From CAZSDW01 sp964605705 (lineage in GTDB: Bacteria > Fidelibacterota > UBA2242): a stretch of DNA of 64,000 nt. The DNA lies in NCBI GenBank assembly GCA_964605705.1, contig CAZSDW010000001.1, positions 129,941 through 193,940 of the forward strand. Reading direction: 5' to 3'. A program made the position numbers and the translations under genes. The notes beneath the pieces were generated by a model. It saw nothing but the letters and a program-made list of their open reading frames with translations. It searched no databases and was not told where the DNA came from. Position 1 is the stretch's first letter, and every line of letters begins with the position of its first letter. Shown piece after piece: positions 44,369 to 54,038 of this stretch.

Positions 44369-44704
44369 TCAGCCATTTTCCATGTTGGAATCCTCATGTG
44401 CCATCGGTTGCGGTTTTTCATCCAGCGCAACAGTGATACAGGAGAGAATTTCCGGTCTTAATTTCATCCAGGCTTCTAATTCGCGGTTGATTTTCTGGTT
44501 TTCAGATTCGTACTGTGCCAAGACATAGCTGCCATATTTTTGCTTTTCAATGGGGTATGCCAGACGGCGCTTGCCCCAATCTTCAACAATCAGGACATTG
44601 CCCGCTAAATTAGCGATTTCTTTTTTGACGGCTTCGATCGTATGGGTCAGTTTTTCCTGCTCATAGTTTGGATGAACAATGAATAGATTTTCGTAATACC
44701 TCAC
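44369..44704 (-). CDS. rpsF: 30S ribosomal protein S6
   Basis: A 111-residue S6: 'RYYENLFIVHPNYEQEKL', 'EDWGKRRLAYPIEKQKYGSY' and a short acidic/Asn tail. It follows hppA by 36 nt with an AAGGAG ribosome site and begins the S6-S18-L9 set; the gap to S18 (44297-44368) holds no gene. Confidence 0.94.
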   Translation of the reverse strand: MRYYENLFIVHPNYEQEKLTHTIEAVKKEIANLAGNVLIVEDWGKRRLAYPIEKQKYGSYVLAQYESENQKINRELEAWMKLRPEILSCITVALDEKPQPMAHEDSNMENG

Positions 44705-44740
44705 AGATTATACTCCTTATATTAATAATCTAACAGATGT

Positions 44741-46786
44741 TTACCTTAGCAGTGGCGCAATGACAAGCGAGACCACTGACATTAATTTGATCAGGATATT
44801 TAACGATGGTCCGGCAGTATCTTTGAAGGGATCCCCGACTGTATCACCGATGACAGCAGCTTTGTGGGGATCACTGCCTTTTCCGCCCAAATTTCCTGCT
44901 TCGATATATTTTTTGGCATTATCCCAGGCGCCCCCGGAATTTGCCATAAAAATTGCCATTAATACGCCCGTAACGGTTACGCCCGCCAGCAAACCACCGA
45001 GCATTTCCTTGTTTAAAAATCCCAGGATGGGCGGTATCACCACCGCCATTGTTCCCGGCAAGATCATTTTTTGGATTGCAGCGGTGGTTGAAATATCGAC
45101 ACATTTGGAATAATCCGCTGTTGCCGTTCCTTCCATCAAACCTTTGATTTCCCGGAACTGGCGACGCACCTCTTTGATCATTTTATTTGCGGCGTCACCA
45201 ACCGCACGCATTGCCAAACTGCTGAAAAGAAACGGCAGCATGCCGCCCATCAGTAATCCGGCGACGACAAAGGGATTGGTCAGGTTTATTGATTGAATCC
45301 CGGCTGCCGTCTGAAATGCTGCAAACAGTGCCAAAGCCGTAAGCGCAGCGGAACCAATCGCAAATCCTTTTCCAATGGCAGCGGTTGTATTGCCGACGGC
45401 ATCCAGTCGGTCGGTTCGCTTCCGGATTTCTTTGCCCAGCAGAGCCATTTCAGCGATACCACCGGCATTATCCGCGACAGGTCCATAGGCGTCGATTGCC
45501 AGCTGAATACCGGTTGTAGAAAGCATCCCTAGGGCAGCGATGGCAATCCCGTATAGTCCGGCGACACTATAGGCGATCATAATTGCCCCGGCAATGAATA
45601 GAATTGGCAGAAGTGTGGACAGCATACCAAGACTGAGTCCGGCGATAATATTGGTGGCTGGTCCGGTCAGCGACTGGTCTGCCAGCCAGCGAACCGGTTT
45701 TTTCGATTCGGCAGTATAATATTCGGTTATCATTCCAATGGCGAAACCGGCAAAAAGCCCTGCCAGCGTTGCCAGCCAAATATTGAACGCTCCAACTGAG
45801 ATTTTCCCGATTGCGACACCATCAGGAATAAAAAGTTTGCTTAGCGGGTAAATCAGGATCAGCATGAGTCCATCGGCAACCAGGGTTCCCCGGTTGAGGG
45901 CTTTCTGGGGATCACCGCCTTCGCGTGTTTTAACCAGGAGCGTCCCGATTAAAGAACAAATAATGCCCAGTCCAGCCAGAGCCAGAGGCAGGACGACCAT
46001 GTTTAAGCCATACAGGGCGCCCAGAACCATTGTTCCGATAATAGACCCGACATAACTTTCAAAAAGGTCAGCCCCCATACCGGCAACATCGCCCACATTA
46101 TCCCCCACATTATCGGCAATGGTGGCGGGATTTCGGGGGTCGTCTTCAGGGATACCGGCTTCAACCTTACCGACCAGATCAGCGCCGACGTCAGCTGCTT
46201 TTGTATAGATACCGCCGCCGACCCGGGCAAAAAGCGCGACCGAGCTGGCGCCGAAACTGAATCCACTGATAATCGGCAAAACCTGTGTTGAAAGATCGGT
46301 GCTGGATGTGCCATATATTTTTGCAAAAACCGCGAACAGCGTCGCTAAACCTATCAGTCCCAGACCGACAACACTCAAACCCATTACCGATCCGCTGGAA
46401 AATGCCACTTTCAAAGCATTATTCAGACTGGTCCGGGCAGCCTGTGTCGTCCTGACATTTGCCAGTGTTGCGGTTCTCATTCCAATGAAACCCGCCAGTC
46501 CTGAACATATCGCGCCGACGATAAATGAGATTGCCACCAGACGATTGGCACCCTGATTGGCAATAAATAGCAAAACGGCTACGGTTATCAGAAAAATGAC
46601 CAGGACTTTATATTCCCGGGAAAGAAACGCCATCGCGCCATCCCGGATAGATTTTGCGATAGACTGCATCGTGGCATTACCCGCATTCTGTCTGGAAACC
46701 CAGACAGATTTTACAAAGGCAAAGACCAGAGCGATGATCCCCGTCAGAATACTGATATATACCCAGTTAATTGATGATTCCGGCAT
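44741..46786 (-). CDS. hppA: Membrane ion-pumping pyrophosphatase
   Basis: A 681-residue integral membrane enzyme with about 16 helices that pumps ions using pyrophosphate. Substrate motifs 'GGGIYTKAADVGADLVGK' and 'DNVGDNVGD' are intact. 'NTTAAIGKGFAIGSAAL' has Ala where K+-independent enzymes have Lys, so it should be K+-dependent. 'ADLFESYVG' keeps the Glu in the position seen in Na+-pumping members such as the Thermotoga enzyme. Na+ transport is therefore inferred. It starts 2 nt after pth. Confidence 0.93.
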   Translation of the reverse strand: MPESSINWVYISILTGIIALVFAFVKSVWVSRQNAGNATMQSIAKSIRDGAMAFLSREYKVLVIFLITVAVLLFIANQGANRLVAISFIVGAICSGLAGFIGMRTATLANVRTTQAARTSLNNALKVAFSSGSVMGLSVVGLGLIGLATLFAVFAKIYGTSSTDLSTQVLPIISGFSFGASSVALFARVGGGIYTKAADVGADLVGKVEAGIPEDDPRNPATIADNVGDNVGDVAGMGADLFESYVGSIIGTMVLGALYGLNMVVLPLALAGLGIICSLIGTLLVKTREGGDPQKALNRGTLVADGLMLILIYPLSKLFIPDGVAIGKISVGAFNIWLATLAGLFAGFAIGMITEYYTAESKKPVRWLADQSLTGPATNIIAGLSLGMLSTLLPILFIAGAIMIAYSVAGLYGIAIAALGMLSTTGIQLAIDAYGPVADNAGGIAEMALLGKEIRKRTDRLDAVGNTTAAIGKGFAIGSAALTALALFAAFQTAAGIQSINLTNPFVVAGLLMGGMLPFLFSSLAMRAVGDAANKMIKEVRRQFREIKGLMEGTATADYSKCVDISTTAAIQKMILPGTMAVVIPPILGFLNKEMLGGLLAGVTVTGVLMAIFMANSGGAWDNAKKYIEAGNLGGKGSDPHKAAVIGDTVGDPFKDTAGPSLNILIKLMSVVSLVIAPLLR

Positions 46787-46788
46787 GT

Positions 46789-47442
46789 TTATGCCGCTCC
46801 GGTTAGGGGTTTATATAAATCAGTGCTATTATAACGATTCATAACACTGTCAAAGTCGTTCGATAGGTAGTCGTGAATGAGTTTCAGGCTGAGGCTCAGA
46901 ACCGACTCAACCGTTTGCCGGTCAGATTTCCGAAAGTCGTCGAGGACGAATTCTTCGGCGGGTACCCCGTCGTCCTGAGGTCCGATGCCGAGCCGCAGGC
47001 GTGGAAAATCCTGACTGTTCAAAGAGTCAGAGATCGATTGGATTCCTTTATGTCCACCGGGAGAACCCTGTTTTCTCAGCCGGATTTTGCCAAGTGGAAG
47101 ATCAATGTCGTCATAAATAACGAGCAAATCACTGATTTCGAGACCGAATTGTTTCAGAGATCGCCGGGCAGCGATGCCACTTTTATTCATGTAGGTCAGC
47201 GGCAGACAAAGACAGATAGCCGTATTTCCCTGAGCTGTTCTGACGGTGTCCTCAGCCCAGAGATAAGGCTTTCCGCCGGAGCGGAAGCTGAGCCCTTTTG
47301 ATTCGGCGTACTTTTCTAAAACCATAAATCCGAAGTTGTGGCGATTATTCTGATATTGTACTCCCGGGTTTCCGAGTCCCATAATAAGCTTCTTAATATC
47401 GGCTGATTGATGTCGTTTGAGTTTCGAAAAAAGACTGACCAT
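46789..47442 (-). CDS. pth: Peptidyl-tRNA hydrolase
   Basis: A 217-residue enzyme that frees tRNA from stalled peptidyl-tRNA. 'IMGLGNPGVQYQNNRHNFGF' holds the catalytic His and Asn; 'YDDIDLPLGKIRLR' and 'GSPGGHKGIQSI' are also diagnostic. A ~20-residue basic extension precedes the fold and starts at ATG 47442. It follows rplY by 17 nt in the usual prs-rplY-pth order. Confidence 0.94.
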   Translation of the reverse strand: MVSLFSKLKRHQSADIKKLIMGLGNPGVQYQNNRHNFGFMVLEKYAESKGLSFRSGGKPYLWAEDTVRTAQGNTAICLCLPLTYMNKSGIAARRSLKQFGLEISDLLVIYDDIDLPLGKIRLRKQGSPGGHKGIQSISDSLNSQDFPRLRLGIGPQDDGVPAEEFVLDDFRKSDRQTVESVLSLSLKLIHDYLSNDFDSVMNRYNSTDLYKPLTGAA

Positions 47443-47459
47443 CAGTAAATATTCTGGTG

Positions 47460-48083
47460 TTATTCTTCTTCCTGCTCTTCAACGCCCTCTTCACCTTCTT
47501 CACCTTCTTCAACGGCTTCTTCGTCAACCTTCATACCGGTTGCTTTTACAACAGACACGATCGAAGACGAGGCAGGTGTCAGGATCTCGACTTTTTCTGC
47601 AACGGTGATGTCAGCAACAGATATAGAATCACCAATATTCAGGTTACTGACGTTTACCGTGTAACTGTCGGGGATATCAGTCGCCTTACATTTAACTTCG
47701 ATATCCCAGAGTTGCTGAGCCAAAACACCACCGAAATCTTTAACGCCGATTGCAGTGCCTTCAATAATGATCGGAACATCTACGGTGATATCTTCTTTAA
47801 GCGTGATACCCATAAAATCCGCATGGGTAATCTCTTCGGTGACCGGATTATGCTGCAGGGTTCTTAAAATGCAGATATGGGTTTTGTTACCCATCTGGAG
47901 CTCAATGATATGTGCACCGGAGTGAATTGCACCTTTCAGCTCTTTTAAATCGACAGACAACGGGATAGGTGATTCCCGGTGGAAGTAATAAACCGCGGGT
48001 ATTTTTCCCTCTCGTCGTAAGCGCTTATTGACACTTTTATGAATTTCGGCGCGTAATTCAGTGTTCAGCTTATAATTAGCCAT
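47460..48083 (-). CDS. rplY: 50S ribosomal protein L25 (CTC type)
   Basis: A 207-residue long-form L25: an N-terminal 5S rRNA-binding domain, a C-terminal TL5/CTC beta domain ('DVPIIIEGTAIGVKDFGGVL'), and a ~20-residue Glu/Gly tail built of near-repeats (EEGEEGEEGVEEQEEE). Between prs and pth. Confidence 0.93.
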   Translation of the reverse strand: MANYKLNTELRAEIHKSVNKRLRREGKIPAVYYFHRESPIPLSVDLKELKGAIHSGAHIIELQMGNKTHICILRTLQHNPVTEEITHADFMGITLKEDITVDVPIIIEGTAIGVKDFGGVLAQQLWDIEVKCKATDIPDSYTVNVSNLNIGDSISVADITVAEKVEILTPASSSIVSVVKATGMKVDEEAVEEGEEGEEGVEEQEEE

Positions 48084-48102
48084 TCAATATCTCCTTATAG
48101 TT

Positions 48103-49041
48103 TTAAAAGTCAAAGAGTGAACTAATGGACTCTTCAAGATGAATACGTTTTATTGCTTCTGCCAGCAGGGGTGCCGCAGAGATGATTTCAAGTTTTGGGA
48201 AAGCACATTTTTCCGGTATAGACAGGCTGTTTGTCACGATTATTTTATCAATCGGTGATTCCGTCAGTCGCTGAATACAGTCCCCGGAAAACAGACCGTG
48301 AGAAGCCGCCACGACGATACTCTCGGTGCCATTCTTTTTCAACAGGCTGGCTGCCTGAACGATGGTACCGCCGGTGTCAATCATATCATCAATAATCAGG
48401 GCGTTTTTTAAATGAGTGTCGCCGATAACATTCATAACTTCCGCTTTATTGGGTTCCGGACGACGTTTGTCAATAATCGTCAGCGGCAGCCCCAGAATCT
48501 GGGCATATGAGCGGGCAAATTTTATCCCGCCCACATCGGGAACGACGATTGTATAATCTTTGCCGGTGATCAGTTTTTTCAGGGGATCGATGAAGACCGT
48601 TTTTGCGTAGAGATGGTCAAAGGGAATGTTGACGAAGCCCTGAATTTGAGAGGAATGCAAATCCATCGCCACGATCCGGTTGGCGCCGGCGTTGACTATT
48701 TCATCCATGATTAACCGGGAAGAAATTGGCACCCGCGGTTGGTCCTTGCGGTCCTGCCGGGCATAGCCATAATAGGGAATGACAGCGGTGATTCGGTTCG
48801 CTGAAGCCCGACGGGCGGCATCAATAATAAGCAACAGCTCGAGGATATTTTCGGAAGGTGAATTGGTTGGTTGGACGATAAAGACGTCGGCGCCCCGAAT
48901 GTTTTCTTCAAAACGCAGCCAGATTTCGCCGTCACTGAAATTTCCAATGGAAATTTTACCCGGTGTAAGTCCCAGTATTTCGTTGATTTCCCGAGTAAGG
49001 TTAGGATTTGATCTTCCTGAAAATACTCTCGCTTTAATCAT
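48103..49041 (-). CDS. prs: Ribose-phosphate pyrophosphokinase
   Basis: A 312-residue PRPP synthetase. 'FSGRSNPNLTREI' at the start, 'YYGYARQDRKDQPR' for ATP binding, 'VVPDVGG' and the PRPP loop 'ALIIDDMIDTGGTIVQAA' are all intact. It supplies PRPP for nucleotide, His and Trp synthesis. It lies just downstream of tRNA-Gln on the same strand. Confidence 0.95.
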   Translation of the reverse strand: MIKARVFSGRSNPNLTREINEILGLTPGKISIGNFSDGEIWLRFEENIRGADVFIVQPTNSPSENILELLLIIDAARRASANRITAVIPYYGYARQDRKDQPRVPISSRLIMDEIVNAGANRIVAMDLHSSQIQGFVNIPFDHLYAKTVFIDPLKKLITGKDYTIVVPDVGGIKFARSYAQILGLPLTIIDKRRPEPNKAEVMNVIGDTHLKNALIIDDMIDTGGTIVQAASLLKKNGTESIVVAASHGLFSGDCIQRLTESPIDKIIVTNSLSIPEKCAFPKLEIISAAPLLAEAIKRIHLEESISSLFDF

Positions 49042-49073
49042 TTTTCATCCTTATTTAAAATAAATAAAGGTCG

Positions 49074-49144
49074 CTCGGGGACTTGGATTCGAACCAAGAT
49101 TGACGGCTCCAAAGGCCGCAGTCCTGCCATTGGACGATCCCCGA
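49074..49144 (-). tRNA. tRNA-Gln (anticodon TTG)
   Basis: 71 nt on the minus strand: a 7-bp acceptor stem TCGGGGA/TCCCCGA with discriminator G, D stem GTCC/GGAC, anticodon stem GCGGC/GCCGT with loop CTTTGGA (anticodon TTG), and T arm CTTGG-TTCGAAT-CCAAG. CCA is not encoded. It lies between ispE and prs, probably within the same transcript. Confidence 0.93.
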
Positions 49145-49162
49145 ATTTATAATGTTGTTTTT

Positions 49163-50002
49163 CTATTGAATAATGGGAGATGAGATGAATGTGCTGTGTT
49201 TTTTGAAATATTTTTGAGCATTCTCTGCTGCAAGTCTGTTCTTAAATGTTCCAAACACAGTCGAACCACTTCCCGACAAACCGGCATAAAGAGCCCCCGT
49301 ATTTTGTAAGCGGGCTTTAATTTCACCGATTTCTGGATATGTTGGAAAAACAACAGATTCAAATTGGTTTTCAAACAGCGCCCACTGAATCTTGCCCGAT
49401 TCGAAAAGGCAGCCAAATTTATAGCCTTCTTTCTTCTTTGTCAAGTCGAATTGTTGATATGCCCAGGGAGTGGAGATATGAATCTGCGGAGTGACCAGCA
49501 GAATTGTATAAAGTTCCGGAATTTCAATTGGTGTCAGGATATCGCCGATTCCTTCTGCTGCCTGGGTCTTTCCCCGGATATAAAATGCCACATCTGCCCC
49601 GACCTGGCTGGCGATGATAATGAGTTCGTTTTCCGGCAGATTGATTTTCCATTGTTTATTTAAAAATTTCATTACCGCGGCAGCGTTTGAACTGCCCCCG
49701 CCCAAGCCGGCGCCAACGGGAATGGTTTTTTGCAACTGAATGTGCCAGTCCGGAGAATCCGGCGCCAGCTGCTTCATCTTTCGATAGGCGACACTACAGA
49801 GATTTCGGTCGTCACAGGGAATTTTTTCATTATTACAACTGAGTGAAAATATTGAACCGGGCGTGAAGGTCAAAACATCATGCAAATCGATTTCCTGGAA
49901 GATTGAACTGAGAGTGTGATAGCCGGTCGCCAGCCGATCGGTAATTCGGAGACAGAGGTTTATTTTGGCAAAGGATCGAACGGTGAAAGATCGCTCATTC
50001 AT
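49163..50002 (-). CDS. ispE: 4-diphosphocytidyl-2-C-methyl-D-erythritol kinase
   Basis: A 279-residue GHMP kinase of the methylerythritol phosphate (MEP) pathway. 'AKINLCLRI' with the catalytic-site Lys, the ATP loop 'PVGAGLGGGSSNAAA' and 'AGLSGSGSTVFG' near the end define it. Overlaps the end of dedA by 8 nt. With ispD and ispF nearby, three successive MEP steps are encoded together. Confidence 0.94.
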   Translation of the reverse strand: MNERSFTVRSFAKINLCLRITDRLATGYHTLSSIFQEIDLHDVLTFTPGSIFSLSCNNEKIPCDDRNLCSVAYRKMKQLAPDSPDWHIQLQKTIPVGAGLGGGSSNAAAVMKFLNKQWKINLPENELIIIASQVGADVAFYIRGKTQAAEGIGDILTPIEIPELYTILLVTPQIHISTPWAYQQFDLTKKKEGYKFGCLFESGKIQWALFENQFESVVFPTYPEIGEIKARLQNTGALYAGLSGSGSTVFGTFKNRLAAENAQKYFKKHSTFISSPIIQ

Positions 50003-50615
50003 GATCGCGGATTTTAGTTATGATTGGAATAAGGAACTTTATAATAATGAAAATAGTGAGCAGAAGGACAAACAGAATGTTTACGATTGTTGAATACTGA
50101 GATAAAATGGTTTTAATTATTTCCCAGTGTTCACCGAGCAGCATACCGGAACGAAAGATAATACTGTTCCAGATCACGACTCCGATCGTAGTCATTGTTA
50201 CCGCTTTGACAAAAGGCATTTTCATCAATCCTGCGGTCAATGCCAGAATCAAACGACTGCCGGGGATTATTCTACCGACTGTTAATGACCAACTTCCATA
50301 TTTTTGAAACTGCTGTTTGTATTTCACCTTTTTTTGTTGAGATACGATAGGAAACCGCAATTTTTGGTAAAATTCCTTACCCCAGGTTCTGCTGAGGTAG
50401 AAAATAAAACAAAATCCCAGAAGAGATCCCAAGACGGATAGAATAAAGGTAGGTATTGGAAGCGTGATGCCTCGTCCACTGAGATAGGCTGAAAAGATCA
50501 GTACGGTATCGCCGGGGACAAACGGAATGATATTTTCAAGAAATATTAATATAAAAAGAGCGGTATAAATTATATAGGCACTGTGATTTACCAAAGATTG
50601 AAGAGTGGTATCCAT
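49995..50615 (-). CDS. DedA family membrane protein
   Basis: A 206-residue protein with about 5 hydrophobic segments. 'NIIPFVPGDTVLIFSAYLSG' and 'GRIIPGSRLILALTAGLMKM' are the DedA/SNARE-associated motifs with the essential Pro/Gly and Arg. Relatives flip lipid carriers or polyprenyl phosphates. It starts inside the ispF stop (TGATG), so it is translationally coupled to isoprenoid genes. Confidence 0.88.
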   Translation of the reverse strand: MDTTLQSLVNHSAYIIYTALFILIFLENIIPFVPGDTVLIFSAYLSGRGITLPIPTFILSVLGSLLGFCFIFYLSRTWGKEFYQKLRFPIVSQQKKVKYKQQFQKYGSWSLTVGRIIPGSRLILALTAGLMKMPFVKAVTMTTIGVVIWNSIIFRSGMLLGEHWEIIKTILSQYSTIVNILFVLLLTIFIIIKFLIPIITKIRDHE

Positions 50616-51100
50616 CAGATTCCAATCAATGCGGTGGCAATTGCCGCAATCCCCTCTTTACGTCCGGTGAATCCTAAATGTTCTGACGTCGTTGCTTTGA
50701 TCGAAATGGCAGTATCGGGAATTTTCAGGACGCTTGAAAGTGCCTGGCGCATCTTCTCAACGTGAGGACTGATCTTTGGTGCCTGAGCAACCACGGTGAC
50801 ATCGATATTTCCAATGGAATAGTGATGCTTCCCGAGAAACTGAACCACCTTCTCGAGGAGCAAAAGGCTTGAAATATTGGTATATTGTGGATCGGTATCC
50901 GGAAACTGTTTACCGATATCGCCCAGCCCGGCAGCTCCAAGCAGAGCATCCATAATAGCGTGAATGACGACATCTGCATCGGAATGACCTGCCAGTCCGC
51001 GGTGATAGGGAATTTTGACTCCCCCAAGAATCAGGGGGCGTTCATCACAAAAAGCATGAACATCAATTCCCTGTCCTACTCGAACATTGCATGTTTTCAC
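50615..51100 (-). CDS. ispF: 2-C-methyl-D-erythritol 2,4-cyclodiphosphate synthase
   Basis: A 161-residue trimeric zinc enzyme. 'GQGIDVHAF' (Asp and His ligands), 'GLAGHSDADVVIHAIMDALLG' and 'IKATTSEHLGFTGRKEGI' are diagnostic. Its start overlaps the ispD stop by 4 nt (ATGA). Confidence 0.95.
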   Translation of the reverse strand: MKTCNVRVGQGIDVHAFCDERPLILGGVKIPYHRGLAGHSDADVVIHAIMDALLGAAGLGDIGKQFPDTDPQYTNISSLLLLEKVVQFLGKHHYSIGNIDVTVVAQAPKISPHVEKMRQALSSVLKIPDTAISIKATTSEHLGFTGRKEGIAAIATALIGI

Positions 51101-51789
51101 AACATTTCCTTTTCATGAATTGCCTGTGCGACCAGCAGATCTGTCGGACCGGTGATTTTAATATTCCAGTTGCTGCCCTCGACAATTGTGATTTTTCCGC
51201 CGATCTTTTCAACAAACCATGAGTCATCCGTTGCAGTAAGCTGCTCTTGAATGGCATGATCATATGCCTTGATAAGAATATCTTTACGGAAAGTCTGTGG
51301 TGTTTGAGCCTGCCAGATAACATTGCGATCGACGGTTTCAGTAATAATACCTTGATGACACTCTTTCAATGTGTTCAGAGATGGAGCGGCGACGATTGCT
51401 CCGTCATAATCATCGCAAAAATTAATGCTTTTCTGAATATGTTCCAGTTGCACAAAGGGTCTGACCCCATCATGGATGCAGACAATCGTACAATCCGAAG
51501 CGAGGGCATTAAGTCCATTATAGACAGAGTCCTGTCGTCGATTTCCACCGGCGATTACTTTTATCGGGATTTGTGACTCCGTAGGAATTGAATCCTGCAT
51601 ATATTGGGAATCCAGGAATTCCGGGGCAATGACAACGATGATTTCGGATATAGCGGGAATCTGCAGAAATCGCTGTATTGACTCATAAAGGACATTGTGT
51701 TTTCCAAGTCGCAGAAACTGTTTGGGCGTCGCCGCATTCATGCGTGTGCCGCTTCCTGCAGCAACAATTATGGCACTGACGGATTTCAA
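51097..51789 (-). CDS. ispD: 2-C-methyl-D-erythritol 4-phosphate cytidylyltransferase
   Basis: A 230-residue cytidylyltransferase. 'IIVAAGSGTRM' with the CTP loop, 'VCIHDGVRPFV' with the metal Asp and 'TDDSWFVE' (T-D-D motif) are present. Follows queA by 13 nt and is coupled to ispF. Confidence 0.94.
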   Translation of the reverse strand: MKSVSAIIVAAGSGTRMNAATPKQFLRLGKHNVLYESIQRFLQIPAISEIIVVIAPEFLDSQYMQDSIPTESQIPIKVIAGGNRRQDSVYNGLNALASDCTIVCIHDGVRPFVQLEHIQKSINFCDDYDGAIVAAPSLNTLKECHQGIITETVDRNVIWQAQTPQTFRKDILIKAYDHAIQEQLTATDDSWFVEKIGGKITIVEGSNWNIKITGPTDLLVAQAIHEKEML

Positions 51790-51802
51790 TGGTTTGGCTC
51801 TT

Positions 51803-52837
51803 TTATATAATAATCATGGCGTCGCCGTAACTGAAAAATCGATATTTCTTTTTGATCGCCAATTTATATGCTTTCAATACCAGTTCCAGTCCGGCGAATG
51901 CTGCCACCTGCATTATTAAAGTGGACTTGGGCTGATGAAAGTTGGTTATCAGCACATCGACCATTTTAAAATCATAGGGCGGATGAATGAATTTATCAGT
52001 CCAGCCCTTACGGGGACTGACCTGAAATCCGGATACGGTAACGGTTTCGAGGGTTCGGACAACCGATGTTCCGACAGAAACAACCCGTTTCCCTTTTGCC
52101 TTGGCTTCATTGATAGCGATGGCTGTTTCGGCGGACACTTCATAATATTCCGAGTCCATCCGGTGTCGGGAAAGATCCTCGACCGTGACGGGTCGAAAAG
52201 TACCTAAGCCGATATGAAGAATAACCGGCATTATTTTAACACCTTTTTCACGGAGTTTGTCTAACAGTTCAGTCGTGAAATGCAGTCCGGCGGTTGGGGC
52301 AGCGACAGCCCCGCGCCGTTTGGCATATACGGTCTGGTACTTGACTTTGTCTTCGGGAGTGGGATCGCGGTCTATGTACGGCGGCAAGGGCGACTGCCCA
52401 ATTTTATCAATTAAAGTATATAAATCCTGCTGGGAAATGTCATTGAAACGAACAACACGCCCACCGGAAACGGTATTGTCGATGACGTCACATTGAACTC
52501 CGTCCGCCACAGTCAGCTTGTTGCCAATTCTGACTTTCCGGGCGGGTTTAACCATCACTTCCCAGAGGTTGTTTTCCAGTTCGCGCAGCAGGAATACTTC
52601 GACCTTTGCCTCGGTACGGTCTTTGATTGCCCAGAGTCGGGCGGGATAGACCATGGTTTCGTTGACAATCAAAAGATCGCCATTGTTCAAATAGTCCGGT
52701 AAATCGTAAAAGTGCTTATGCTCAATACTCTCAGCTTTGCGGTTAATGACCATTAATTTGGATTCGTCACGCTTTTGAATCGGGTGTTTTGCAATGAGTT
52801 CCTCAGGTAATTCATACTCAAAGTCGGAAAGTCTCAT
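51803..52837 (-). CDS. queA: S-adenosylmethionine:tRNA ribosyltransferase-isomerase
   Basis: A 344-residue enzyme of queuosine synthesis. It opens 'LSDFEYELPEELIAKHPI', has 'PTAGLHFT' and the C-terminal 'TNFHQPKSTLIMQVAAFAG' block. It lies 12 nt after ruvB, a common neighbour. A GGAG ribosome site precedes the ATG. Confidence 0.96.
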   Translation of the reverse strand: MRLSDFEYELPEELIAKHPIQKRDESKLMVINRKAESIEHKHFYDLPDYLNNGDLLIVNETMVYPARLWAIKDRTEAKVEVFLLRELENNLWEVMVKPARKVRIGNKLTVADGVQCDVIDNTVSGGRVVRFNDISQQDLYTLIDKIGQSPLPPYIDRDPTPEDKVKYQTVYAKRRGAVAAPTAGLHFTTELLDKLREKGVKIMPVILHIGLGTFRPVTVEDLSRHRMDSEYYEVSAETAIAINEAKAKGKRVVSVGTSVVRTLETVTVSGFQVSPRKGWTDKFIHPPYDFKMVDVLITNFHQPKSTLIMQVAAFAGLELVLKAYKLAIKKKYRFFSYGDAMIII

Positions 52838-52849
52838 GGATTTTCTCCT

Positions 52850-53869
52850 TTATTCAAATAAAGATTTTTGATTGGATGTCATTCTAATCCCGAAATAACT
52901 GTATGCTTCTGCGGTTACCTGTCTGCCCCGGGAAGTACGTTGCAGAAAACCGTTTTGGATCAGGAAGGGTTCATAGACATCTTCAATGGTTTCGGAATCT
53001 TCGGCAACCGCGACTGCCAGGCTGTTCAGCCCGACCGGTCCACCGGCAAATTTTTCAATGATTGTTGAAAGGATTGTACGGTCCATACTGTCCAGACCAC
53101 GTTCATCGATATCCAGCAGCTTCAGCGATTGTTCCGCAACAGCTTTATCGATCACGCCTTTGGCTTTGATCTGGGCATAATCCCGGGCACGTCGCAGAAT
53201 GCGATTGGCGATCCGGGGCGTTCCGCGGGCACGTTTGGCGATTTCCCGGGCACCTGCCGTGTTTAGTTCAATGTTCAGAATTTTAGCCGTCCGGTTTAAA
53301 ATTTTAAACAGATCATCGTCGGTATAATAATCGAGACGAAGAACAACACCAAAGCGGTCGCGCATGGGGGATGTCAGATGTCCGAGCCGGGTTGTTGCCC
53401 CAATCAGAGTGAAATGTTCGATGTTCAGCTGAATGCTGCGGGCACTGGGTCCTTTATCAATGACGATATCAATGTTATAATCTTCCATGGCGGAGTAAAG
53501 GTACTCCTCCACGACGCTGTTTAAGCGATGGATCTCATCAATGAAAAATACATCGCCGTGCATCAGGTTGGTCAGCATGCCCGCCAGATCACCCGCCCGT
53601 TCGATGACCGGACCGGAAGTGGTTTTGATATTGACGTTCAGCTCCTTTGCGACGATATAGGCTAAAGTCGTTTTACCCAGTCCCGGAGGACCGAATAACA
53701 GCACATGATCCAGGGCTTCGCCACGTTCTCTGGCAGCTGCGATATAAAGTTTCAGATTTTCAACAACCTTCTGCTGCCCGATAAATTCTGAAAACGCCGA
53801 AGGTCGAACGCTCTGTTCGACTTCAACATCTTCGATTAATTTATGAGGATCGGTATATTCAGAGTGCAA
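52850..53869 (-). CDS. ruvB: Holliday junction DNA helicase RuvB
   Basis: A 339-residue AAA+ motor. Walker A 'FGPPGLGKTTLA', Walker B 'VFFIDEIHRL', sensor 'GATTRLGHLTSPMRDRFG' and a winged-helix C-terminus are intact. The frame starts at TTG 53869, at the position usual for the family, without an obvious ribosome site. The 270 nt upstream contain no gene, only the purA terminator. Confidence 0.95.
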   Translation of the reverse strand: MHSEYTDPHKLIEDVEVEQSVRPSAFSEFIGQQKVVENLKLYIAAARERGEALDHVLLFGPPGLGKTTLAYIVAKELNVNIKTTSGPVIERAGDLAGMLTNLMHGDVFFIDEIHRLNSVVEEYLYSAMEDYNIDIVIDKGPSARSIQLNIEHFTLIGATTRLGHLTSPMRDRFGVVLRLDYYTDDDLFKILNRTAKILNIELNTAGAREIAKRARGTPRIANRILRRARDYAQIKAKGVIDKAVAEQSLKLLDIDERGLDSMDRTILSTIIEKFAGGPVGLNSLAVAVAEDSETIEDVYEPFLIQNGFLQRTSRGRQVTAEAYSYFGIRMTSNQKSLFE

Positions 53870-54038
53870 GGTATTTCACAAAATTGAATGTTATTTGATT
53901 CGTTCCGATTGTTGGATAGTGGAATTGAAAATGCCGGGGATTAAAATTTGATCTTCAAATATATATCGGATACGGTTTATCGAGTTTTTCATTAATTGTT
54001 TGTATATCATAAAACCAAGCCGAAATCTACTAAAAATT

